This document shows positions 26,149 through 35,060 of a stretch of 64,000 nucleotides of DNA, one piece after another. The translations under genes were made by a program, and so were the position numbers. Source of the DNA: Bagarius yarrelli (taxonomy: Eukaryota; Chordata; Actinopteri; Siluriformes; Sisoridae). The stretch spans positions 1,405,695 through 1,469,694 of the forward strand of contig VCAZ01000022.1 of the NCBI GenBank assembly GCA_005784505.1. The letters run 5' to 3'. Below the pieces are notes generated by a model. It worked only from the letters and a program-made list of their open reading frames with translations. It searched no databases and was not told where the DNA came from. How positions within the stretch are numbered: the stretch's first letter is position 1; each line of letters opens with the position of its first letter.

Positions 26149-28398
26149 AATAACGTATTTAAATCAAAAATTTTTAAAAACATGCCAGAACTACAGTAAC
26201 ATTCACAATCACAAAGCCTCAGTCTGTGTGTGTGTGTGTATGTGTGTTACTATAGCTCATTCAATGTACCAGCACAGTTGTATACACACACGCACACTTG
26301 TACAAGTGCTACAGTAGAAATGTGTACACTTATTACATTGGCATAAAAAAATACTAAGTATCTTCTTCCTGTCATTGTCCATTAACAGTGTGTGTGTGTG
26401 TGTGTGTATTTATTCCCTGACTCACCCTAGTGCCACGCTTGCTATCTCTCTCTCGCTCTCTCTCTCTTTGACCAATAATGCTTCCAAGTGTGTGCGAGCG
26501 TGTTTGAGGGTGTGAAAGCACATTGTAATCGGAAGTGATATGAAATGACACACAGTTATAATCATTGCTTGGTCATCATCCAGCAGTTTTTTCGTCTTGC
26601 ATTTTAACGTCATTTTGGCCGAGTCCCAACCCACATAGTACACACTTGGCCGAGCGTTTAAATCTTCACCAACATGATTTTTCTCTTGCGCACATTCCTA
26701 AAATGATTACACAAACTGTCCTTAGACAGCAGGTGACTCAACGTGATGATCGGTATGATATTGGCAACACGGTCTTGCGTGTTGCTAGCACACAGCGTCT
26801 TAGTGAAGGTCTAATTAGCAAGTCAGAGGTGACGAGAAACCCACATAGCAAAACTGGTTTGGTCCAGTGATTAGCCAAACAATCTACATTTCAGCCATTT
26901 GTAAGTCGCTTTGGCAATAAATTGAATGTAGAAATAAATTTTAAGTTGATGTTTTATAATTATCACCTTGTTGATGGTTTTTGATACCTGGGAAAAAAAC
27001 CACTAAGAACACAAGGATGTAACCTTGACTGAAAACGGACCCAACATCAAGCCCATTCTCTTCTGGGTGATACCTAATGACTATATATATTACGTCAACG
27101 GCTGCCATGACAGGAGTCGAACATAAAGCTACAACATGTCTAAGGACCTACAGTGACTGGTGATGGTAGTTTTTGACTCCGCCCCTTTCCAGCTAAATGA
27201 TTGGAAAAGATTTCCTTCTTATGTTACATTTATCTAAAGCTGCAAATTATTTTTGAAAGTCATTAGTACAACTGGAATATTTCCCAAATTAGAGTTATTT
27301 TAAGACTAAAAGAAAGGCGGGGTTGATTAAATAATGCTTTGGCAATATATCAGTCAACAAACACATACTGACATTTCTGTAGATAATCTATGTCCTGGTA
27401 TGTGATATCTTGTCCCAGCAGAGCCTCAGAAAGGAATTCTTTACATTCTTTGTGGTATGCTACCCAGTTTGGTGGAAAACTCAATGTAATGAAAAAAGAA
27501 AAAACAATATCAAACTAAAAGTTAAAGCACAAATAGTAATCCATGTTTTATTGTATGGCTGTAGCTGTTTATTAGCAATTTTAATAGAATGTTCTATTGC
27601 TACATTATGACATAGATTAAAATGATCAATATCTTAGACTAGCAAAGCAACTGGTAGCCCAGACATGCATGTCAAAAGCTTGAGCATTTTCTCTTAACTT
27701 AAGCTAATTATTAGAGCTTATACTGAATTATACTATAATTCTGTAAACTTTTTTGTTGTAGCTAACAATTTTATGGCTTTGAGAACAAAAAAAAAAACCC
27801 CACTAAAATAATATAAATTTGCACTTAGGAAATAATGCATAAATATACTAGATGATGTAAGATTTTAACATGTAACTCCACTCACAGGATCTATAGTGGC
27901 CTGTGAAGTGTGATTATACACAAAAAAAAACTAAAGACACAATGATATTTCCCGCTAAGAATTTATGTCCTGAAAAATGTTCTTTCTCTCAACATTGGAA
28001 GAACATTCAAGTAGGAATTACATCATAAGGAAATTCCAGGAATAATGTTCTGTCAACGTTTTCTCTCATCATGACAAGACAAGAAACTATATTAATTATT
28101 AACAACCTTATACGAATGTTCCATGCACATTATTACAAAAAATGTTGGATCCTAACATTTAGGCAACCTTTAAAGAACGCTATTTGAAAGTTCTTCCTCA
28201 GGTTACTAAGGTTAATGCATGGTTGTTTACACTGATTTGGTCTGTGGGAATCAAGGTGCAGGATGTGGTTTGTACATTTATTCAACGATTTAACTCACAC
28301 AAAGCAACTGTTTCTTTGGAGTTAATGAGCAACTTCGATCGTATTAAGTACGTCAAGGACGCCATTCAGGAGTCCAAATCACTCACTGATTCACTCAA
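26149..28398. other. Gene-free segment upstream of hs3st1
   Basis: Unique AT-rich DNA with short TG/CA tracts (26226-26246, 26389-26408) and a small CT patch (26443-26466). At 27980-28200 the sequence has several GAACATTC/GAATGTTCC/AAGAACG-type words in both orientations, as in a decayed MITE. No exon recognised. Confidence 0.45.
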
Positions 28399-28417
28399 TG
28401 ACTCACTGATTGACTCA
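28399..28417 (+). promoter_or_regulatory. Paired AP-1 sites
   Basis: Two perfect TGACTCA sites at 28399-28405 and 28411-28417 lie inside a run of CACTGATTCACTCAATGACT-like half-repeats. They are about 185 bp upstream of the hs3st1 TATA box. Confidence 0.4.
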
Positions 28418-28503
28418 CTAAAACAAGCTGGACTTGAAATGACTCTCTTATTTAAATTAGATGTAGACGGAAGTCGCATGTCTTTTACCTGAGCGTTAAA
28501 ATC

Positions 28504-28607
28504 CCGGAAGTAGTGAGAGAGGAGGAAAACACGAGGATTTTTCCCACGTAGTGGGCGTGGGCCTTGTGTTTGCGCAACAGAAGGGGCGTGTCGCATCGAT
28601 ATAAAAG
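28504..28607 (+). promoter_or_regulatory. hs3st1 core promoter
   Basis: In order: CCGGAAGT (ETS-type, 28504-28511), GGGCGTGG (KLF/GC box, 28553-28560), TTGCGCAA (palindromic C/EBP consensus, 28570-28577), GGGGCGTG (28583-28590) and a perfect TATAAAAG box (28600-28607). Transcription is expected to start about 25-30 bases further on, followed by a good splice donor at 28827. The motif order, the TATA box and the coding exon 2.4 kb downstream support a promoter. Factor binding itself is inferred. Confidence 0.6.
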
Positions 28608-28629
28608 AAAGTCCAAGTGCAGAAACAGA

Positions 28630-28707
28630 AAGTCTAAAAGCGCTGAGGGTCAAAACTTTCAGTCGGGACATACCAGCGCAATTTATTCGGCTCGGACATC
28701 CGGAGTA

Positions 28708-28742
<35 letters not shown>

Positions 28743-28826
28743 TTTACGAAAGGGATCCATCGGCGTGAAGCGATGGTGCGTGTGATTGTTGTAAGCTGAG
28801 CGTTCCTGCACCTCTACAGTTTACAA
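28630..28826 (+). other. hs3st1: hs3st1 non-coding exon 1 (start estimated)
   Basis: The 5' end is placed by spacing from the TATA box; the 3' end by the donor ACAA|GTAAGT at 28827. The exon holds a (GT)n tract of about 32 bp (28709-28740) and one upstream ATG. Vertebrate HS3ST1 genes commonly have non-coding 5' exons and an intronless coding region, as here. No transcript evidence is available to me. Confidence 0.5.
28773..28799 (+). promoter_or_regulatory. Upstream ORF in hs3st1 5' leader
   Basis: An ATG-to-TGA frame of 8 codons (MVRVIVVS) lies entirely within exon 1, ending 27 bases before the splice donor. It is the only ATG I found in the inferred leader. Short upstream ORFs often reduce main-frame translation; that effect here is inference. 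Confidence 0.4.
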
Positions 28827-28841
28827 GTAAGTGACTGCCAC

Positions 28842-29175
28842 ATACTACCAACTACTACTACTAATAAAATAATACTAATACTACTAACTCTTACTACTAC
28901 TAATAAAAGTAATACTAATACTACTACTACTACTAAAAAAAATACTACTAACTATACTACTCCCTCATACTACTACTACTACAACCACTAATAATAATTA
29001 TAATTATAATAATAAAATACTATTAATACTACCAATTACTACTACTAATAATACTAATAGTACTACCAATAATAATAATAAACTACTACTACTAATAATA
29101 ATAAAATACTGTTAATACTTCTTATTACTACTAATAATACTACTACTAATAAAATGCTACTACTAATAATAATAA
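28842..29175. repeat. (ACT/TAC)n and (TAA)n trinucleotide array
   Basis: About 330 bp of imperfect ACT/TAC/TAA trinucleotides start 15 bases after the inferred exon 1 donor, so they occupy the first part of hs3st1 intron 1. Confidence 0.85.
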
Positions 29176-31191
29176 AGTCTTTTGTTAAGCTAATACGTCT
29201 TAACACGTTTAAATGAGTCTCCAGAGATTTCCAAAACACACTTTGCCACACGCACACACACACAAACACACCTGCTCGGAAAAACTTTTTACACTGCCTA
29301 GAGTTTAATTACCCCAGTTTTTTATTTAAGGAGTGGCTTAATCTACTAAAGCACCAATCGATTCATTCATTTATTTTGATCGAGGTTACAGATGATGACA
29401 AATGTTCTCAAAACGTTAGACTTTAGTTTGCAACTTAGCTTCAAAGATGCCTAGATTGGTTCTAGTTTAGTTGTAATTGGAGCTAAGGATTCTAATAAAG
29501 TGCTAAAGTGAACTGAATAGATTGTAATAAACATGCCATTATATCTGCTGTTTGTGTACACTGTGTATAGTAATGTGTGCTCACGTTGTGTGTGTTTCTG
29601 TGGAAGCTCATTTTCCTGCCCACTGGATATGAGCGATTAAAAAAACACACACACACACAATTACGCAGTTATTACACTGTGACAGTATTTAATGTTTAAG
29701 AAATAATTATTGTTATTTCATATGTGGGGCTTTTAGGACTGTCCTTTATAGATATAAAGCATCATCCCATCATGAGCATAAGGGTAAAAATGGAAAAACA
29801 GAAACCTTATTAGCTTTTACAATGTAAATAAAAATAAAATAGTCTTTAGAGAAAACTGTCTGGACATACATATGACGTGTCCATGAACAATCTGTTAAGA
29901 ATTATTAACCTGGTTTTAAAGGGGGGGTACGTGTGACTGATTCTGGACCTGTTTGATTTAACTGGGTCTAAACGGAGTCTGTTGATCGCCGGTGGTTTCG
30001 TGTTAGTTAGGCTGTGGTTTTAATGGTGATTCACACGTCCCAATGGACTCTATGATATTTGTGTGTTTTATGATTTTTGCGGTCCAGACTGTCTACAAGG
30101 ACACAGGAACACACTGCCACACAGAAACTAGAAACTGATTGTGTGGATATATAGTTTCCTGACAAAAATAGATGAATACCTGCAGTAGAGAGAAAGTGGA
30201 TTAAAAATGCTAGATTGTGAAATCTTATGGATCACATTTACAGTCATCTTTTCTCAAAGCCTTGAACATTAAGAATCTTTGTTGAAATCCATAATGAAAT
30301 ATTCAGAAGAGAAAAACACAACCAGGTCCCCGCCAGAATAAGGCCAGACTGGTTTCTTGGACAAGTAGGAGCAAAATCATTTAAAAAAATGTCTACAGTA
30401 AACAAGTTTAATAAAAAAAAATAGATAACTTGCATAAACATAATAATTGACATCAGCCAAAAAACAGGTTCTTGTGATGAAGCATGGCGGTGGCAGCCTC
30501 ATGCATCAGGCTACCTTTGAGAAAGACCACTTTTAAAAGTCATAGCGCTTTATAGGGAAAATATTCTAGTCTGAAAAGATAAGTTGAGTTAAGTGGTGGC
30601 AGCATCGTGCATCAAGCCACTTTTGGGAGATTTTTGAGGAAAGAGAAGATTCCTTGATCAGATTACACTGAAAGCTGAGACATTTGGTCTGAAGGCAAAG
30701 CTTGAAGCAAATCAAACCCTGTCAAGTTTCCTGTGATGAAGCACGGTGGCGGAAGCATGATACTCGAGGGCAGCTTTTTAGCAGAAGGAGCTGAAACACT
30801 CCTTATACCGGCATCAAGACCAACCCGGACATAAGCAAGGGGTTTAGAGTCTGTTTTAATGAGTCAGAGCACAACATCCAAAGTAAAAGGAATGCAAATC
30901 TAGGAGTCGAATAAAGGACGGAATAAAGTGACGTTCATGCAAAAGGGGTAAATATTCATTAGTAAAAAAGCCTTAATAATTGCTGTTAATCATTCTGAGG
31001 AGATCTTCAGTGACCTCCAAGGAGAAAGTCCTGCCAAAAGAAGCCAATTTGATAATGTAACCCTGCAAAAAATAAAAGTAATCATGTAATATAACGTGTG
31101 TTTTACAAAACTTACAAACGCACACTCATCAGGACGTTTGTATTTCCTCAATGATATTTAATCATGTCGCTCTTGTCCATTTTCATTGCAG
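29176..31191 (+). other. hs3st1 intron 1, remainder
   Basis: Mostly unique AT-rich DNA. It includes the Tc1-like decayed repeat at 30476-30930 and ends in the acceptor TTTTCATTGCAG at 31180-31191. No additional exon recognised. Confidence 0.5.
30476..30930 (+). mobile_element. Decayed Tc1/mariner-like repeat
   Basis: Three related words recur: GATGAAGCATGGCGGTGGCA (about 30476), AAGTGGTGGCAGCATCGTGC (about 30590) and GATGAAGCACGGTGGCGGAA (about 30736). GTGAAGCA-TGGTGGTGGCAGCATCATG is a familiar stretch of fish Tc1-like transposase DNA. No intact frame remains. Assignment is by motif only. Confidence 0.4.
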
Positions 31192-31228
31192 AGAAATACA
31201 AAACACCCCCTTGTATACGGAGCTCCTT

Positions 31229-32293
31229 ATGGCGACTGTCTTCATCATTTTGCTCTTCTTTCCCTTTCCGCCGTCCATATCTTCACGTCCGTTTCCGGAG
31301 ACGGTTGGAATGGACAAAGATGCCGCTCAACAAAACGGTGGCATAACAGACCAGTTCAGCAAAAATGCCATGGAACGGTTCAACACAGAGGAACAGAAAC
31401 ACAAGGAAGGGAACCAGAATCTAGTTAATGTCAGTCCCAATAAAAGAACTAACCTGAGAGATGATGTATATTTAAACGGAAACAATAGTAGAACCAAGCA
31501 AAACGGAAGCGAAAACCTTTCACGTCATCTGCCGGATATCATTATCATCGGAGTGAGAAAGGGTGGAACGAGAGCACTGCTGGAGATGCTACGTCTTCAC
31601 CGCTCTATCGCCGCCGCTCAAAGCGAGCTTCATTTCTTTGATTCGGACGTTCGTTACCAGCAGGGACTCGAGTGGTACACGTCGCAGATGCCGCTGTCTG
31701 GACCAGATCAGCTGACCGTGGAAAAGACTCCGGCGTATTTCACTTCCATCGATGCGCCAGACCGAATCCTTCGCATGAACCCTTCGGTCCGGCTCCTGCT
31801 GATCGTCCGTGATCCTGTTGACCGCGTGCTGTCGGATTACACGCAAGTTTTCCACAATCAGCTCCAAAAACACAAACTCACTCAACCCATCGAGGACCTC
31901 CTGCTCCGGGACGGCGGGCTGAATCTCAGCTATAAAGCTGTGAACCGCAGCGTGTATTACCCGCACGTGCAGCGATGGCTACGGGTTTTCCCGCGAGACA
32001 GCTTTCACATAGTGGACGGCGACGCGCTGATCAGAAACCCGTTAACTGAAATGAAAAGAGTTGAACGCTTTTTGCGCCTCGAGCCACAAATCAGCGAAGA
32101 AAACTTTTATTTCAATCGGACAAAAGGGTTTTACTGTTTAAAGGAGCAAGGCCATGAGCGCTGCCTGCACGAATCCAAGGGACGGCCGCATCCGAGCGTA
32201 GCGCCAGAAATCTTGCAGAAATTATGCAAATACTTTCGGGAACCGAACAGGAAGTTCTTTGAGCTGGTTGGAAGAACGTTTGATTGGAAGTGA
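31229..32293 (+). CDS. hs3st1: Heparan sulfate glucosamine 3-O-sulfotransferase 1
   Basis: Golgi-lumen enzyme that moves sulfate from PAPS to the 3-OH of glucosamine in heparan sulfate, the rare step that creates antithrombin-binding sites. The 354-residue product is encoded in one exon after the acceptor at 31191. Residues 1-20 are hydrophobic and look like a signal sequence. The sulfotransferase domain runs from about 101 to 354: PAPS 5'-phosphosulfate loop GVRKGGTR (108-115, Lys111), the likely catalytic-base motif SELHFFD (132-138, Glu133), VEKTPAYF (164-171), PAPS 3'-phosphate motif RDPVDRVLSDY (194-204), the disulfide pair Cys303/Cys312, and KGRPHP (317-322). The C-terminus ELVGRTFDW matches vertebrate HS3ST1. 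Human HS3ST1 is about 307 residues; the extra length is in a polar, Asn/Lys-rich stem at about 21-100. An ATG at 31151 is in frame but lies upstream of the acceptor, so 31229 was chosen. Zebrafish has several hs3st1-like paralogues, so it could be named hs3st1l1/l2; the clnk-znf518b-wdr1 neighbourhood favours hs3st1. Confidence 0.93.
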   Translation: MATVFIILLFFPFPPSISSRPFPETVGMDKDAAQQNGGITDQFSKNAMERFNTEEQKHKEGNQNLVNVSPNKRTNLRDDVYLNGNNSRTKQNGSENLSRHLPDIIIIGVRKGGTRALLEMLRLHRSIAAAQSELHFFDSDVRYQQGLEWYTSQMPLSGPDQLTVEKTPAYFTSIDAPDRILRMNPSVRLLLIVRDPVDRVLSDYTQVFHNQLQKHKLTQPIEDLLLRDGGLNLSYKAVNRSVYYPHVQRWLRVFPRDSFHIVDGDALIRNPLTEMKRVERFLRLEPQISEENFYFNRTKGFYCLKEQGHERCLHESKGRPHPSVAPEILQKLCKYFREPNRKFFELVGRTFDWK

Positions 32294-33020
32294 GAGCAGA
32301 ACCTCATGAGCAACTGCTTTAGGGTCCTGAGTCGATGAAGAGGCAAACAGAAGCCTGTTCATATGAAATCATTGGGAGAAAAAAACTGACATTTTAAAAT
32401 GATCGAACAGAAAGAACTTCAAGTGTTTAGAAGGGAAAGTCTGAAAAGTTGACAAAACTCTACAGTGGCATTATACATTTCTTATTTATTAATGATAGAA
32501 AAAAGACTGCACAAATGTTAGGACAAAAACAGAAATGAAGGACAAAATTTTATATATTCAACTTCGGCCTAATATGTTCGAACATTATTCATTATGAGTA
32601 CTAAACAAATGGAGATTAAAGACGACCGAAATGACTGAAAATTACACACACTCACACGGGGCAGAGATGATAAAACAGGCAGGGGAAAAGTACTGCTAAA
32701 TAAGCAGTATTCGGTGTATTATATATATATATAGATATATATATATATATATATAATATATATATAATCTAAAAACTGTATCACACATTGTTTTGTTCGA
32801 GGACGTAAATTTGCCACTGGTTCGTCATGGTTTACTCTACCTGTGTGCATCTGCCCCGTATCAAACATACAGCCGTACAAAAAGGAACAATGTGAACATT
32901 TGTCCATGTTGCTTTTATTTTATTTTATTTTATTTACGCCAGAGTATCACCTCCCAATTGTATAGGATTCTGTAGTTATCGAAAAAAAAGGGATTAATTA
33001 AAAAATAAACACAGACAATA
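32294..33020 (+). other. hs3st1 3' UTR and downstream DNA
   Basis: AT-rich sequence after the TGA stop. A canonical AATAAA at 33004-33009 could end the transcript; ATTAAA near 32617 is a weaker alternative. It includes a (TA)n patch at 32720-32767. Confidence 0.45.
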
Positions 33021-33361
33021 ACAAGCAAGAAATCAACATTAATAATAATAATAAGAAAAAGAAATACATATAGTTTTAAATAATTTCACTATTCACAGCA
33101 AATGCTGAACTATATCATTCAATATTTACTGTGCGGTCTGTGAAGAACGAATGCTAATTGCTAATCACAAATTCAGATTACAATTGATTTAAGCCTTACA
33201 GTAAAACAGATTCAACATATTTTAGCATTAAACACATTAGCATTATATGAAAGCCAGGATATTAACCTGCATCACAGTAAACTGTTCAATTTACACAAAA
33301 ATGACAAAGAAAGTGACTACAGCTTAATGTAGAACAGCCAAAGTAAATTGCCAATAATGAA

Positions 33362-33938
33362 GACTGATGAGCTGATAGCGCTAGCTGGCTAGACGGTGAC
33401 TGCGCTAAAATCACGTCATTATTGACTGATGAGCTAATAGCGCTAGCTGGCTAGGGCTAGTCGGTGTGACTGCGCTAAAAATCACGTCATTATTGACTGA
33501 TGAGCTGATAGCGCTAGCTGGCTAGTCGGTGTGACTGCGCTAAAATCACGTCATTATTGACTGATGAGCTGATGCGATAGCGCTAGCTGGCTAGTCGGTG
33601 ACTGCGCTAAAATCACGTCATTATTGACTGATGAGCTAATAGCGCTAACTGGTTAGTCGATGACTGCGCTAAAATCACGTCATTATTGACTGATGAGCTA
33701 ATAGCGCTAGCTGGCTAGTCGGTGTTTGACTGCGCTAAAAATCACGTCATTATTGACTGATGAGCTAATAGCGCTAACTGGCTAGTCGATGACTGCGTTA
33801 AAATCACGTCATTATTGACTGATGACTGATGAGCTGATAGCGCTAGCTGGCTAGACGGTGACTGCGCTAAAATCACGTCATTATTGACTGATGAGCTAAT
33901 AGCGCTAGCTGGCTAGTCGGTGACTGCGTTAAAATCAG
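33362..33938 (+). repeat. Nine-copy minisatellite, about 62-bp unit
   Basis: Head-to-tail units each begin GACTGATGAGCT, continue with a variable TAGCGCTAGCTGGCTAG core and end with AAAATCACGTCATTATT. I count eight full units and a ninth that ends in AAAATCAGG. Units differ by point changes (GCTAGCTGG/GCTAACTGG, CTGATAG/CTAATAG) and small insertions (GCTAG, TG, GCGA, TGACTGA), so the array has diverged and expanded unevenly. Every full unit keeps TCACGTCAT, a bZIP/CREB-ATF-like half site. It starts about 1.07 kb past the hs3st1 stop. No open frame crosses the units; this is not a CRISPR array because there are no unique spacers. Confidence 0.95.
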
Positions 33939-34345
33939 GTCTCTGCTACACTACACTGGATTTCCACTTGTGTTTCTTACCTACAGCAAGAGATTATTAC
34001 CACATTATTCAATGCACATAAAGAAACTAAGACCTGTGGAAGTTGGTAATGTAGTGCGTTGTATTACTATGCAAACGTATTAAGGCGGTTGTTTAAGTTT
34101 GTGCAGCACTTTATGCTTTTTACGTATTATTATGTAAGCCTACATGAAATAAAATTTGGATATGCAATCCAGGTTATTGAATGTGTCTTTCTGTTAATAA
34201 CAATAGTTACTAGAAAGTAAGTAAACCTGATAGTCAGTAATTATTGGATTATATAATAATATTAATAATAATATAAAAACCTGTTATTCTTGTTATTAAT
34301 GTATTATTATAGTATTATTAACTAATTAAAACTTATATGTTGGTA
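33939..34345. other. Gene-free segment
   Basis: Unique AT-rich DNA between the two tandem arrays, with TTATTA-type runs at 34250-34320. Nothing else seen. Confidence 0.5.
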
Positions 34346-34350
34346 TAATT

Positions 34351-35060
34351 TTCTTTCTATCTCTCTCTCGCCTTCTCTCTCACCCCTTCTCTCTCACTCC
34401 CTCTCTCCTCTCTTTCTATCTCTCACCCCCCTCTCTCACTCCCTCTCTCCTCTCTTTCTATCTCTCACCCCCCTCTCTCACTCCCTCTCTCTTTCGGATC
34501 TCCTCTCTCCTCTCTTGCTATCTGATCTCTAGCCTTCTCCTCACCCTCTCTCTCACCCCCCTCTCTTTCTATCTCTCGCCTCTCTCTCACTCCCTCTCTC
34601 CTCTCTTTCTATCTCTCGCCTTCTCTCTCACCCCTCTCTCTCACCCACCCTCCTCCATCTCTTCTATCTCTCGCCTTCTCTCTCACCCCCCTCTCTCCTC
34701 TCTTTCTATCTCTCGCCTTCTCTCTCACCCCTCTCTCTCACCCCCCTCCTCTCCTCTCTTTCTATCTCTCGCCTTCTCTCTCACCCCCTCTCTCCTCTCT
34801 TTCTACCCCTCTCTCTCTCTTTCTATCTCTCTATCTCTCGCCTTCTCTCTCACCCCCTCTCTCCTCTCTTTCTATCTCTCGCCTTCTCTCTCACCCCCCT
34901 CTCTCTCACCCCCTCTCTCCTCTCTTTCTATCTCTGAAAGTCATGTGTAATAGAATAACCTGTGTAATTTTTCCCTGATGATATAAGATGTTATCACATC
35001 TTTCCTATCTCTCTCTAATCTATCTCTCCTTCTCGCCTTCACTCCCTCCCTCACTCGCGC
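34351..35060 (+). repeat. Polypyrimidine minisatellite
   Basis: About 590 bp (34351-34935) consist almost only of C and T on the plus strand, built from imperfect units such as CTCTCTCCTCTCTTTCTATC followed by TCTCGCCTTCTCTCTCACCC. After a 70-bp unique gap the CT-rich sequence resumes to about 35060. Such strand asymmetry can favour triplex (H-DNA) structures. No gene. Confidence 0.92.

Noticed and set aside
31151..31228. An earlier in-frame ATG for hs3st1
   Set aside because: It lies upstream of a strong splice acceptor ending at 31191, so it is intronic; the ATG at 31229 starts a signal-like peptide.
33362..33938. Possible CRISPR array
   Set aside because: Units abut each other without unique spacers and the genome is vertebrate; it is a minisatellite.
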